Origin: Persicaria tinctoria | Taxonomy: Eukaryota; Streptophyta; Magnoliopsida; Caryophyllales; Polygonaceae | NCBI GenBank assembly: GCA_037127255.1 | Contig: JBANSL010000003.1 | Coordinates: 17,921,314-17,985,313, forward strand | DNA: 64,000 bases | Reading direction: 5' to 3' | Shown here: positions 11,601-23,130 of the stretch, piece by piece | How positions within the stretch are numbered: the stretch's first letter is position 1 | Layout: the number at the start of each line of letters is the position of its first letter | The notes under the pieces: generated by a model | The model's input: only the letters and a program-made list of their open reading frames with translations | Databases searched by the model: none | What the model was told of the DNA's origin: nothing | Translations under genes and position numbers: made by a program

Positions 11601-14051
11601 CGAGCGTAGTGTATGGCATCATAAAAGGACATGTAAGAGCAACATAGTAACTATCTTATCTGACACAATGATCGTAGAATAGGTCAAGCATGGCACGAAA
11701 TCATGTGACGAGATACATTTAGAAAGCATGGGTCCTACATGGTACTAGTGATACATGATGTGATACAAGCATAGTCAAGAGTCATCAAGAGGAGTTCAGC
11801 ATAATATTTACGAAACATGAGACATCGTCATAAGTAACAAGGAATACACCATGGGCGATACATTATAATCATACTAAGAACGAACCATCATAGAGCACAT
11901 TCACGATACAATAATCATCACATCATGGAACAAGTACAACACGTGATCATTTGGCGAGTCATATTGGGAATCATAAGCCCTACAGGATACTACTAGCACA
12001 TATCGAATCATGACAACAATCAAGGTAACTCGACTAAATTCATTCTAACTTTCATGTGTCATGCATATAGAAAATGATATAACGTGGTGTGTGATCATGC
12101 GAGGTGCCAAGTCATACATCTATGTGAGCATAAGAGGAATTCATAACGTAATAGGGAACACTATCGAGTGATAACATGTAAGCATGCTATGATAAACCAT
12201 CACCGAAAGCAATCGATCATCGAATTCAACATCAATCTAATTTGCACGAGTAAGACATTTCAAGATGATAGAAAGAGGGAAGGATCACACTATCAGGGAC
12301 TTAGCTCAAGAGAGAATCAGCAATAATGCAAGCAAGGTATAAATTCGCACAAGCCACCACCAGGGATTCTACATGATGCTAAGGGCATAACATGGCATTT
12401 GATACATACATGCACTTGGTTAACTAACACAACGATGTGTAAGAAATCACGTTAACATGGTCCATCGATATAGAAGCATGGGGGGATCTAGCGATGCATA
12501 ATACAAGCCTGCGCAACGAAGCAATATGACTAGCATACGGGGCATGTGCTCCAAATCAACAACCACTCGGATAAGGCATGCATTTACCCAGATATCGCTT
12601 CAAATAGAAGGATCAAAATAAAAAACCACTAATTTAGTCATTCATGCTGAGGAGATCATCTTATGACATTCATACAAAGGCAGTTCATCACACTACCATG
12701 GACCTAACCCGGGAGGAAGCAATAATCATGCCCTTCATGTTCCTAACCAATCAGTAGTACGATCATTACAACAGGTCAATTAGACACGCGAAACCAAACA
12801 TAATCATGACAGAAAGCGAGATACAACACGAGACCTAAACAATGTGACTAGCATGGATACGGAATGTTATACAATCACGAATTTACATGAAGGATCATCA
12901 CAACATGTACTGGAAATTACGTATCATATAAGGCATGGTGACATCAAGTTGTAGCACGTATCAAATAAGGAACTTGCTTCATCAGGGTATCAAAATTTAA
13001 CGATCACGCTATCATGAACCTAGTAGAGTGAAATCATGCAAATTCATTTCATGTAGCTCACACATCCATTCAATCCTATGATCAATAGGCCAAGTAAACA
13101 TGCTATGACAACATATAATCATGGTAGAAGCCAAGACATAACACAAGACCTAAGCAAGGTAACCAATCATAGATGCAACAATATGAGTAGCTTTTTACCA
13201 ATGGGCAATCACAGGGTACATGCCAAAGATTACAAAATTATGTCATGCAATTCAGAGAGAGTCACAATTACAACTGGCGAGAGATCCTTAGGGCAACCAT
13301 TGACTCTTCCCAACCGACTCATCATCCCTCTTTCCCGTGGGACTTTGGTACGACTCTTTAAGGCAAGGTGACACTGGTTAGTCATCATAAGAATAAGGAA
13401 ACACATCCACCAAAACACCTTACTTCTGACTTAAAGTGACATCAAAACTTCCAACACTCACTCAGACAACTTAACATCCAACCATGATCCCCGACACAAT
13501 GTGTTTATCAACCCGATTTCCCATGAAAGATGATGACACACGGGAAAAGATTCGATAGAACCGAAAAAGTGGTTAACATAGCGGAAGGGGTTGTTCCACA
13601 CAAGCTGGGTTTGACCACACAGAAACAAGGGTACTCCCACTATCTCATTCGCATGGATTAATCAATACACATTTCATTGTTAGGCATACCAATCAGACTT
13701 TAGCATATCAAGCACTTAGCATAAAATCAGTTAATGACACTCATAACGATCTCCTTGAAATCCTCCAGACCGATCTGTAAAGAGCAAGCTAGTATTTGCC
13801 TATCGTTCCCAGCTATACCCAATAGGGGTGGTCTAGCGCCTTTACTACCCACTCGTGTCCCCGCTTGGTCGGTTTTCCTCTTTTATTACAAGTCGAGTTC
13901 GTTACTTAGTCCAATTTCAGTTAGGCATCTTAAATTCATTTTGCCCTCTTTAAAACACTTTCAAATCATTTGAAAGTCATGGGCGGTTTTCCAAACATAC
14001 ACTCGACCCTTTTGTACCCGAATTGCACAACCTCGGCTCTGATACCATCTT
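8604..14051 (-). other. Non-coding interior of the LARD-like element
   Basis: About 5.4 kb without a coding sequence. The plus strand is strongly enriched in A and C (many ATCATCACA-type words), so the element's sense strand is G/T-rich. The longest ORF (10946-11248, minus, 100 codons) matches nothing I know. The plus-strand word CATCCACCTCTAA next to the left LTR recurs at about 9184-9196 and 10312-10325. No tRNA, gene fragment or further insertion was recognised. Confidence 0.7.
14036..14047 (-). other. Primer binding site, initiator tRNA-Met type
   Basis: Read on the minus strand this is TGGTATCAGAGC, the common plant retrotransposon PBS complementary to the 3' end of initiator tRNA-Met. 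It sits four bases downstream of the 5' LTR end and fixes the element's orientation. Confidence 0.9.
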
Positions 14052-17000
14052 TGTAACGGCCCAGAATTATGATTTCCGGGTTACGTTTAAAGGGATGAAA
14101 ACCCTTGTTCGGATCTTGCAATCCAGGTACGGGTCGAGGTTTCAAACTCATTTCAAAGGTCAGTAATAAAGAGGGATTTCAAACCCTAAAGTATCGTAGG
14201 GCCGTTGGGTACCCTTAAGCTGTCCTAAGACTATGTCGCGGAAACCATTTCAAACGGAAGTAAGCGGAAGTAAAGTACAGATACAACTGCCACGGCGGAG
14301 CCGGGTCAAAACGGAGTCAAAAGTATAAATCCAAAACAATATAATCAGAGTCTGGTGAAGTTTATAACTCCAGCGCTCACTCTCCGCCGACAAAATGACC
14401 CGCGCAATAAGCAAACAACACCGATAGGATGAACATAAGTAATTCCTAAAAAAATTGATTTGGAGCGGGATCAGATCGATGCCCACTTAACTCTGCATCC
14501 CAACCATAGGCACACATATACGCTATACCTAATAAAGATGCTCTAATGCAGTACGAAATTCAAACACACTAGCATGCTCCTAGTTCATAATAATGTGCAG
14601 AAATACTGTAAAGGGCCCAAGACAATGCCAAGTGGCATATCCCTCTCCTACCTCCACCCCTTCCGACAGGCGGAGACTGGCCAGCTCGTGAATGCATTCA
14701 TTCATAATAGGGCGGCACGCATGCCTAACCCGCTCCACAATAAAGTCCGCGGGCATATCATAATATAAGGAAGTACTCGATTGACTCAGGGTACCCGATG
14801 AGGCTGGGCTACCCTATGACCCTAGCAAAGACTCTAGGACTATCACAGATAACGGCCGTTCTGTTTACATACGCACAGAGAAATAGAATGCTCAACGATC
14901 GATGCAACCTAGCATGGTACTACATGGCATGTTGATCATGAATGCAAGCACCTAGTATATCATGCACCTAAAGCAGGGAATAGCTCTATTCAATCTGAGT
15001 AAGCTCCGAAGAGACTTACCTGGAGATGCAGAACAGCAAGATAACACAAGCAAGGGCCTAGTACAAGTCCAAAGCAATCCAAAAGCAATACACACCTATC
15101 ATCAAGCCATTCCCATAAGCTATCGGTTCGTCATTCATACACACAATCTCCAAGTTCTCAACATGTTCAAAACCAACCGATAGTAAAACCATTTTACAAA
15201 ACCTTTCCGATACGATCAATAAAAATCATTCTTCCAATCATACCCATCGATAAATTAATCTGATCAACTATATTTCCAAACTCTCTTCTCAACACCAACC
15301 TCATTAAAACAAGTCAAAGAATCCCGACATTAACATTTAACCCTTAAAACCAATCTCTCAAAATCATGTTATAGAATTAATTCCGGCATGTTTATTTTCA
15401 AACTCATAATATATAAATAAATTCTGACATTAAATCACCCGAACAATTCTATTTTCACAACCCATATATATATATATCAAATCCCATAATTCATTTCAAA
15501 ATTTCCAAAATCACAAATTAAACCATCGCTAAATACACATTTCAAATAATGTCTCCTTTAAACCATTTTATCATAATAATAATTTCAGAAATATATATTT
15601 ATCATAACTCACAATAACATCTAATAATAATATTTTATGTTATATTCCATCTATTTAATATTTATATAATACATATATATAGGTAAACCTTAATTTATAA
15701 CACAAATTCTATCTTACTCTTATTCTGAAAATAAGGCTTTAAGAATAGGCTCATTTCTTAATTTATAAAATCTTCCCCAAAATCAGCCCAAAATCGAAAT
15801 AGGCCCAAGTCTCAATCAGATTTTGCAAACCCTAAATCCAAACCGGTTTTGTGGGAAAAGGAGGCCGAACCGGCCGGTTCACCAAAAAGAAAAAGAGAGA
15901 CCCGGTTCAATTGAACCCTCCTCCCCAAATCAATGGACAGAGAAATTTCTAACGGAAACAGACGGGAGAAGGAGGCGGGAGCTTCTCGCCGGCGACGGTG
16001 CCCAGCTCCGACCACGAAGACGGCACCCACACACACACACACAGACAGGAATGAAAAGGAGGAGGAAGGAAGGAGGAAGAAGCTCACCGAGGGCGCTCGA
16101 AAACGTCGCCGGAAAGAGCTCGCCGGAGTTCGATTGGTGCTCGGTTTGGCTCGTCGGAGGCGGGATTCAACGATTCTAGGCCTAGGACAGAAAGAAAAGG
16201 TGTAAAGGTGGGTGCTTTACAGGATTTCGAAGCAAAGGAAGAAGAAGGGGAGCCGTACCGGGCCTTATGCGCGACAACAGGGGGGGAGAGGAGGTCCATG
16301 GCGGCTCCTGGGCTGCGCCTGGGCGGTTTCCGGGCATCTTCGGATGTTGTTGAAGTGTCGGAGATGGATCGATCACCGGATTTGCAGCTCGAATTGAGAA
16401 AGGCAGAGGAATGTGGAAGGAGAGGAGAAGGAATAGGGCTCGGCGGCGGCTCCGGGGGCTCCTGCTGATGGCTCGATCTCGCACTCCGCCTTCAGAGGGA
16501 GGTGTCGGGGCTGCTGGCGGCTGACTGGCTCGTGACAGAAACGGAGGGAGAGTAAGGAGGAGCGGCGGTGGTGTTCCTTGGAGATCCAAACAGGGCAATG
16601 GAAAATGTGGACTTTGGGGCTACTGGCAACAGGGGGAAATGAGCAGTGTTTTGTGGTTTGTGAAAGGGGGTTTATGAAAACAAATGAAATTAAAAAGGGG
16701 AGGTATGCTTCAGATTTCAACAGTGGTCTTTGGTCAAATTTACAGGTGGTGTGTTGTTTGTTTTCCCAAAAGGAGGGGAATAGAGAAGAGAGAAAAGGAA
16801 AGGGGAGGATAAGATTTAACCCAAATGGAGGGAGATGAGTTGGATCAATTGTAGAGATCTAGGTAAGGATTGGCGATATGAGACGGAAAGAATTTTCGAA
16901 TCCCGATGTGAAAGACGGATTCAATCGTTGACGTTAAAAAAAAAATTGGGCCGGAATCCGCTTGAAGAATTTTAAAATACGATTTTTAAGGTGAAGATGG

Positions 17001-17131
17001 GGGATTTTCAAATACCCGATTATTATTATTATTATTATTTTTTTTAATTTTTTTAATTTTTTTTTTTTCCGACTTAAATCCATTTTATATTATTTGTTGA
17101 AATTTATAATTTAAAAATCCAGGCCTTTACA
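14052..17131 (-). repeat. LTR (5' LTR in element orientation)
   Basis: The partner of 5519-8603. In element orientation it begins TGTAAAGGCC and ends CCGTTACA. It is a few bases shorter because of the 9-bp loss near 16305 and changes in homopolymer runs near 17030. The right edge is followed by the TTTTG target duplication. Confidence 0.93.
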
Positions 17132-17136
17132 TTTTG

Positions 17137-17460
17137 CCCGGCACTTGGCTTTGGTGCCTAGTTCATTGTTCATGATTCGGGAGATTGCTCCTCGTTGTCC
17201 TCATTCGAGCTCAAGATCAGCTGCAGAAGTTGAAAGAAATTACATAAGATTGTTATGAGTTTTGACTACTGCTCGCCTTCGTGAGTTAACATGGATCGGA
17301 ACGTTTGAGTTTCGAGGTTGAATTACTTGTTTTTCGGTTATGTTGTAATGTTTATATGTATGTACTCCCATAGAGGGTGGCCGCTTTATATTTACCAAAT
17401 TCAAGGAGGAGAGGGCAAAGAGGCCATGCCTCTGGAAGCTCAATGTCATTTTGTTCACTG
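17137..17460 (+). pseudogene. Displaced 3' end of the At3g17950-like gene
   Basis: Directly after the TTTTG duplication the sequence resumes the family C-terminus: a GCACTTGGCTTTGGTGCCT segment and a GAGATTGCTCCTC segment align with 20458-20510 of the paralogue. The following 3'UTR also aligns with the paralogue's (shared words CTGCTCGCCT and GGAACGTT-like segments). Joining across the element restores collinearity with the paralogue, which proves that the retrotransposon split a once continuous gene. Confidence 0.8.
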
Positions 17461-17896
17461 AAAACAGATTTATTCAATTGGTTCATTAAATTGTGTTGGT
17501 AAGAAACACATTATTTACAAATCATGTAGAATATATTTCTTGTAAGCTTTTGTATTTGATGTAATTTGTGTGTAATCATCATCAATTATATTATATAATA
17601 ATAAATGAGAAGTCGGTTGACACACATGGCGGCTTCTCCTTAAAATTAGTAATATGAATCAATCACATTTTTTGAAAGAAATAATTAATATATGTACAAG
17701 ATAAAATTAGATATATCTATTCAATCAATCAATATATCTATATATGATTAAGATAAATTTTGACCCAATTTTATTAGATATGGATATATTTTTAGAAGAT
17801 AATGTATTAACCAAATTTAAATACTATTATTTAAGATAATATTTAATAATTAATATATGCATAAGATAATATTTTATTCTAAATCTATTTAATCAA
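17461..17896. repeat. AT-rich dispersed repeat, left part
   Basis: Very AT-rich sequence with internal duplication: a segment around 17735-17800 (words AATCAATATATCTATATAT and GACCCAATTTTATTAGATATG) recurs at 17890-17896 plus 19140-19200, where a Helitron splits it. Related sequence occurs in inverse orientation near 34690-35070. Confidence 0.55.
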
Positions 17897-19139
17897 TCTA
17901 TATACTGAGATAGGGAAAATCTCGTCATCATAGCACAAGGGCGTTCTGGTCTTTTACCAATAAATTCGAGTATTCAATATGGCATTGATGCTGCCGTTTC
18001 GTCTATTGATTACGATAACGGTTTCGTGCATTAAGAGCGTTGACTGAATTAAATACGGTAACCATTTCTTCTATTTAATATCGTAACCGTTTCTTTTATT
18101 TAATACTCGACTAGTGTAAATACGAGGAGATGAATTCATATTGAGTAGACAATGACTGACTTGAGCGTCGGAGGGTCCTCCGGGGGAGACAAGCCCCGCC
18201 CCGACCTCGTTCTTTGTTTCTTGGTAGGAACAACGGAGTTCAATCTTCCTCAACATCTATGGTGCGGATTTTTGCACTTACATATACATATACTAAAACC
18301 GATGCATTGTTGCCTGCGTGGCGGCTTGTGAGTGAATCTGTTTACGTGGCAGCACGTGAGTGCATCTCGCAAAACCTTCTCCCATCAAAAAGAAAATCTA
18401 ATAAAAATAATAAGATAGTTCTAATCTATATAATTAAAAATAATTATTTTATTTTACCATTAACTCATATAATTCAATAGATGGAATATATTATAAAAGA
18501 GTAAATATTATATAAGGAAATAACTATATCAATATAATTAAACGCAATAATAGTAATAAATTTGGCATATATCGATGTACAAATTGCCATATAAGTGTAT
18601 CTCCATCTGGATTATAAATTATAAATAATCTATCCAATGGACGATTTATATATAAATTACACCATATGGACAGGACATAAAAAAGACATTAGGTTCACCC
18701 AATTGCCATATAGACGAATTTTATGGCGGGTCTTGGTGACCTTGAAGGCCTTGGTGGAGGGATGAGGTAAGGGGTTTAGGCGGGAGTCTAGGCGGGCCTT
18801 GAAGGGTATTTTTGGAACAGTGATTATAATTACCAAAAATATTAATAGATACATAGTGGTAAATATTTGATAGGTGTTATCGATTATTTTTGGTGGAAAG
18901 AATTAATTATTTCATAGTTATTTTATTTATATATATACTATTTTTCAAGAGAATGAGTTATTTAGATCTAGATTAATTTTAATCTTATATTTTCAGTTAT
19001 TAGTTTAACTATCACAATGTAATTGATATTTATTTGTTTATTTTCATACTTATAATAGGATTTATTTTTATAGATAATAAATGTAATTTTATAATATTGT
19101 GTTAAAATATTCCCGTGAAGGGGACGGGGCATACACTAG
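17897..19139 (+). mobile_element. Non-autonomous Helitron carrying a solo LTR
   Basis: The left end is TCTATATAC and the right end CACTAG. A hairpin (arms CCCGT 19112-19116 and ACGGG 19124-19128) lies just before the terminal CTAG. It sits between a host A (17896) and a host T (19140), the Helitron target. The empty site is seen in the same host repeat at about 17730-17745, which reads AATCAATATATCTATAT without interruption. No Rep/helicase is encoded. A solo LTR at 17906-18282 was inserted only nine bases inside the 5' end, so it is the later event. Confidence 0.8.
17906..18282. mobile_element. Solo LTR with perfect 5-bp target duplication
   Basis: A single 377-bp TG...CA sequence flanked by TATAC at 17901-17905 and 18283-18287. 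It aligns over its length with the two 400-bp LTRs at 55028-55427 and 57666-58065 (shared TGAGATAGGGAAAAT start and GGAGGGTCCTCCGGGG block). A solo LTR forms when the two LTRs of an inserted element recombine and the interior is lost. Confidence 0.9.
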
Positions 19140-19845
19140 TATATCTATATATTCATAAGATAAAATTTGACCCAATTTGATTAGATATGAATATATGTTT
19201 AGAAGATATTAACGAATTTTAAATATTATATAAGATAAGATTTTACCTATTATATAAGATAAGATTTTACCTATGTAACATATGTAACCAATTTTAGAAT
19301 ATATATATATAAAATTAGATATAATAAATGATAAGTTGTATGTAACATATGACATCTTCTCCTTATCTTAATAGTAATAACCAATCAAAAAAAATTATCC
19401 ACGCCTTAATCAATTTTCAGATAATAGTTTTCATAAGTTTTTAGAGATAGATATATTTTGGAAAGATTTTACCCAATTTTGATAATAATTATATAAAAGT
19501 TTGATAATACTTTCAATATATTAATGAGAATCAATGGTAATTTTATTTAAATTGTGTAACAATTCAAAAGTGTTGAAATAAATTAATTAGCTCTCTGAAC
19601 ATGTATTTATATTAAATTTATTTAAATTATAAAAAAATCGCACACGGTGCGGGTACTAAACGAGTAGGGTGTAAAAATGTAGGCCATGATTTGAAGGAGT
19701 TTGGGCTGGTCTTGATTAGGTTTGGGTGTTAGCTCTTTGAACTGCCAAACTGATATTGAGCCACCCACACTCTGATGGCCCAACACAAGAAAGCCCAACT
19801 TTGTGTGTATGTTGAGCCTGCTCGGATCTCTTCATAATCCTAAGT
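19140..19845. repeat. AT-rich dispersed repeat, right part, then non-coding
   Basis: Continues the host repeat that the Helitron interrupted. An exact 24-bp direct duplication around ATAAGATAAGATTTTACCTA lies at 19222-19275. From 19660 on the sequence is less AT-rich, with no gene recognised. Confidence 0.45.
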
Positions 19846-20235
19846 AAGGTTGTTATATAAACTGAACAGCTCGAGCTCGACTCGGGATCGGTTCGAAAAA
19901 GCTCGACTCGAGCTCGCTCATTTATTTGAACAAGCCGAGCTTGAACAAGATTTTAAGCTCGGTTGAAAGCTCGGCTCGTTCGATTAAAGCGCGAATAGCT
20001 CGAATTCTATGGAATTTCTAAAATTTCCTCTAAGTTAACATGTCATAACAAAGTAGAACTACTTAAAGCTCGAAAAAATCTCGGCTCAAGCTCGTTCATT
20101 TCCTAAACAAGCCGAGCTTGAAAAAAATAAAAAAAACTCGTTTAAAAATTAGGCTCGCCTCGAGCTCGAGCTCGTTTAACAAACGAACAAGCTTGAACAT
20201 GCCAAGCTCGGCTCGTTCGGCTCGAATAACACCCC
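19846..20235. mobile_element. MITE with 11-bp target duplication, MULE-like
   Basis: A 390-bp block starting AAGGTTGTTAT and ending ATAACACCCC, so the ends are imperfect inverted repeats. It is flanked by TAATCCTAAGT at 19835-19845 and 20236-20246; an 11-bp duplication suits Mutator-like elements. The interior is full of GAGCTCG/CGAGCTC words and folds back on itself. The family is common in plants, but I cannot name it. Confidence 0.65.
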
Positions 20236-20269
20236 TAATCCTAAGTTGGAGCGTTACGTTTTGACTAGG

Positions 20270-20558
20270 GTTAGGGCTTCTAAACTCTGTTTTTCTCCTC
20301 CCTATGTTCAAAGGACAACATACAGAGAGCCCCAAAAAGCCTCCATCTCTTGGCCAATTCTTTGTTGTGGAGAGATCTTCTAAAAATACCAGCAACTTAT
20401 ATGGAAGAACCCGAAATCCCTATGGATATTCGGTATCGGATGAGATGTCTTTGGTCGAACACTTGGCTTTAATGCCTCGTTCAATTTTCTTGAATGGAGA
20501 GATTGCTCCTCCCTGTTTTCATTTGAGTGAAAGATTAGCTGAACAAGTTGGACATTAG
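20270..20558 (+). pseudogene. At3g17950-like paralogue, C-terminal fragment
   Basis: An open frame ending at 20558 encodes PPSLGQFFVVERS, NLYGRTRNPYG, DEMSLVEHLALMPRSIFLNG and EIAPPC, the C-terminal half of the family seen at 5183-5497. The match with that gene begins around 20270, inside exon 3. No exon 1, exon 2 or STGSFF segment is present upstream, where a MITE ends at 20235. Its 3'UTR also resembles that of the other copy, so this is a duplicated genomic piece, not a retrocopy. Without a start it is a relic unless spliced to something unseen. Confidence 0.75.
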
Positions 20559-20773
20559 AGCGTTGTGAATTTTGGTTGCTCGCCTAAGTGGGTCGGAATA
20601 TGTTGGTTTTGGGGGTGAATTGTGTGTTGTTTTTGGTTGCTATGTTTGTTAGGTGTGCACATGTGAAAAAGGAAAGCATTCCACATTGGAAGTTGGAATA
20701 GTTCCAAGTTTGTATACAGTAACTGGGCTGCTCTACTCAATGTCAATCGGTTTTGGGTTGTTATTTCATTTGT

Positions 20774-20991
20774 TTTGTGCTAAGCTTGAAGATGTTGTGC
20801 ACCTCTCCCGGAAATTCACTGGACATTGATCCAGCACACAATTTAAACGATAGTAAATTTCTCGATCTTATAGTAGTTAATTTATTACAAGGAGTTCTAA
20901 AGCTTAATAAATATCGGGGATCGCACAAAGAGGGTGATGACATACAACAATGGGAGTTTATCATTGAACTCGTGTTATATCTTCGAGTGCC
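20774..20991 (+). pseudogene. Strictosidine-synthase-like gene fragment 1
   Basis: Aligns with the exon-intron-exon junction of the SSL pseudogene at 24215-24400 (shared words CACACAATTTAAACGAT, AGCTTAATAAATA, GGGGATCGCACA, GGTGATGACATACAA). It has no usable frame and is preceded by a segment (AAGCTTGAAGATGTTGTGCACCT) shared with fragment 2. Confidence 0.7.
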
Positions 20992-21221
20992 ACATCAGAT
21001 GTTGTAAATCGAGTCCAACAATGACTAATTCTTTTGCAGTTGATACAATCAATCCCGACCCGATCCTGGTGTAAATAAAGTTTTAGGAGTTGGCATATTA
21101 TTTTATTATAATAAATTATACAAGATTATTTAGTTTTAGAGATAAAACTTATTTTGATAACTTTTATATGTTTTTGTTAGGATTCTAGGTAGATTATAAA
21201 TGATTCTCAATTATTAAGTGT
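20992..21221. other. Spacer, no gene recognised
   Basis: AT-rich sequence between two SSL fragments, without coding potential. Confidence 0.4.
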
Positions 21222-21516
21222 GTTAAGCTTGAAGGTGTTGTGCACCTCTCCCTGAAATTCATTGGACATTGATCCAGCACACAATTTAAATGATAGTAAA
21301 TTTCTCGATCTTATAGTAGTTTATCTATTACAAGGAGTTCTAAAACTTAATAAATACCGGGGATCACACACAATTTGAACAATAGTAAATTTCTCAACCT
21401 TATAGGAGTTTATCTATTACAGGGAGTTCTAAAACTTAATAAATGTCAGGGATCGGACAAAGAGGTGATGACATACAACAATGGTTGTTTATCATTGAAC
21501 TCGTGTTATATTTTCG
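21222..21516 (+). pseudogene. Strictosidine-synthase-like fragments 2 and 3, head to tail
   Basis: Two degenerate copies of the same SSL junction follow each other: 21222-21369 and 21368-21516. The first carries the AAGCTTGAAGGTGTTGTGCACC lead and stops at GGGGATCACACA; the second starts at CAATTTGAACAATAGTAAATT and runs past GTGATGACATACAACAATGG. With fragment 1 this makes a small local array of duplicated gene debris. Confidence 0.7.
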
Positions 21517-22176
21517 AGTCTTAGCTTAAGACGAAGCCCAACTCGAGTCGCACAAGTTGAGCCACGACACGAGCCATCGCCTCCCTTCTCCAGTCTCCAC
21601 GAGGTTGAGGATGGACAATGAATCATTCATTGATTTACAATTTTTACCCAACTAGTTTTTTTTTTATAATTATGTTATGAGTCCAAATTAATTTTAAGTT
21701 TATGAATTTGAAACATTGTATCAATATTAGTTTAAAAGGGTATAGTTTGTAATTTTATTTATATGATCATCTAGTTGAATCTGCAAGTATTTGGATGATT
21801 TTAGCAAATCAGTAGTATGTTAGAAAAACTTGCAACATAATCAACTTACGATGTTATGGGTGAGTTTGAATCAAGTAAGAGACTACCTCTTGCAAACATC
21901 AGATCGATGTCTAGTGAATTCTCAATCGAAAGAGGATCGTTCAAATTCTGTCTTGGAGTGCTTGAATCTATGAACTTGTGTACATCTTCTATGAAGTATA
22001 TCCTCATGTATTATATATTCTATCTTTTGACTCCAAAAATAAATTATACAATAATCCGTATTATTTAGTTTTTGAAACCTTATTTTGATAACTTTTATTT
22101 GTAATTGGTTAGGTCATTCTGGAAAAAAAAAATCGGTGAAATGATTCTCAATTATTAATTCAACTATAATTATTAA
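21517..22176. other. No gene recognised
   Basis: AT-rich intergenic sequence. A 70-codon ORF at 21856-22068 shows no motif. Confidence 0.45.
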
Positions 22177-22655
22177 CTAGTGCAGTTCCCGCGCCATGGC
22201 GCGATTTAAAATAAAATAAAATATTAGTTTAATATTTTGAATTAAACTTATAAGAACAAACTCATAGGAGAAGAGTATAATAGATTCATTAAAGATGGAT
22301 TCTATTGTGATAGTATATGAAGATTTACAAATAGATATAAGTTATATATTAATTTACTATTTTGAATTAAACCCATTTTATTTCAAAAATAAAAATTAAT
22401 TGAAAAAGGAAATAAATCCATTAAAATTCTATTGTGATAGTATATGAAGATTTACAAATAGATATAATTTATATATTAATTTATTATTTTGAATTAAACT
22501 CATTAGTTATTTCAAAAATCAAAATTAATTGCAAAAAGGAAATAAAAAGGAAAGAGAAAAAAAAATGATTGGTTAAAAAGGAGAGGATTAAGGTGAGCGT
22601 GTCACGTAGGCAAAAACTCTTCTGTTTTAAGAGTTTATATAGATATAGATATAGA
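22177..22655 (-). mobile_element. Small non-autonomous Helitron (479 bp)
   Basis: On the minus strand it begins TCTATATCTATATC and ends GCGCGGGAACTGCACTAG, with the palindrome CGCGCCATGGCGCG as the terminal hairpin. Flanking bases are A and T as expected for Helitron insertion. An internal direct duplication (word TGTGATAGTATATGAAGATT) occurs at about 22302 and 22433. No protein is encoded. Confidence 0.75.
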
Positions 22656-23130
22656 TTAAGAGTATATATAGATGGTTACATTTTTTTCTTCAATGTTTTA
22701 AATTAAGCCCAATTGTTAGTATATATGTTAAGAATAAAAGAAAAAAATGTGATTAGTTTAAAGAGAGAGAAAAAAAGAATAAAAATAATAATTAAAGAAA
22801 ATAAATAATTAAAAAAAGGGACAAAAAAACTTGATTGGTGGAAAAGAGAGGATTAAGGAGAAGTTGACACATAAGCCTAAAGTGTTCTAAATTAAGAGTA
22901 TATATAGATATAGATTGTTAGTAAATATGTTAAGAATAAAAGAAAAAAAATGTGATTAGTTTAAAGAGAAAAAAAAAAGAATAAAAATAATAATTAAAGA
23001 AGATAATTAATTAAAAAAGGGACAAAAAACTTGATTGGTGAAAAAGAGAGGATTAAGGAGAAGTTGGCACATAAGCCTAAAGTGTTCTAAATTAAGAGTA
23101 TATATATAGATATAGATATAGATGAATTAT
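22656..23130 (-). repeat. Two tandem partial Helitron-like copies
   Basis: Two direct repeats of roughly 220 bp (about 22720-22916 and 22918-23125) share GTTAAGAATAAAAGAAAAAA, TTGATTGGTG and GGATTAAGGAGAAGTTG. Both finish with AAGAGTATATATAGATATAG, which on the minus strand is the same TCTATATC 5' end as the Helitron at 22177-22655. No terminal hairpin was seen, so they are truncated relatives. Confidence 0.55.

Larger units (their letters stand above)
5519..17131 (-). mobile_element. Non-autonomous LTR retrotransposon with 3.1-kb LTRs (LARD-like)
   Basis: Two near-identical direct repeats of about 3.08 kb bound a 5.45-kb interior. The element ends in TG...CA and is flanked by a perfect 5-bp duplication, TTTTG, at 5514-5518 and 17132-17136. 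Orientation is minus: a primer binding site (TGGTATCAGAGC on the minus strand, 14036-14047) lies four bases inside the right LTR, and a purine-rich tract (GAGGTGGATGA) abuts the left LTR. The interior has no gag, protease, RT, RNase H or integrase motif on either strand, so movement must have relied on enzymes from another element. The initiator-Met PBS and the polypurine context resemble Ty3/gypsy chromoviruses; that lineage call is an inference. Confidence 0.93.
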
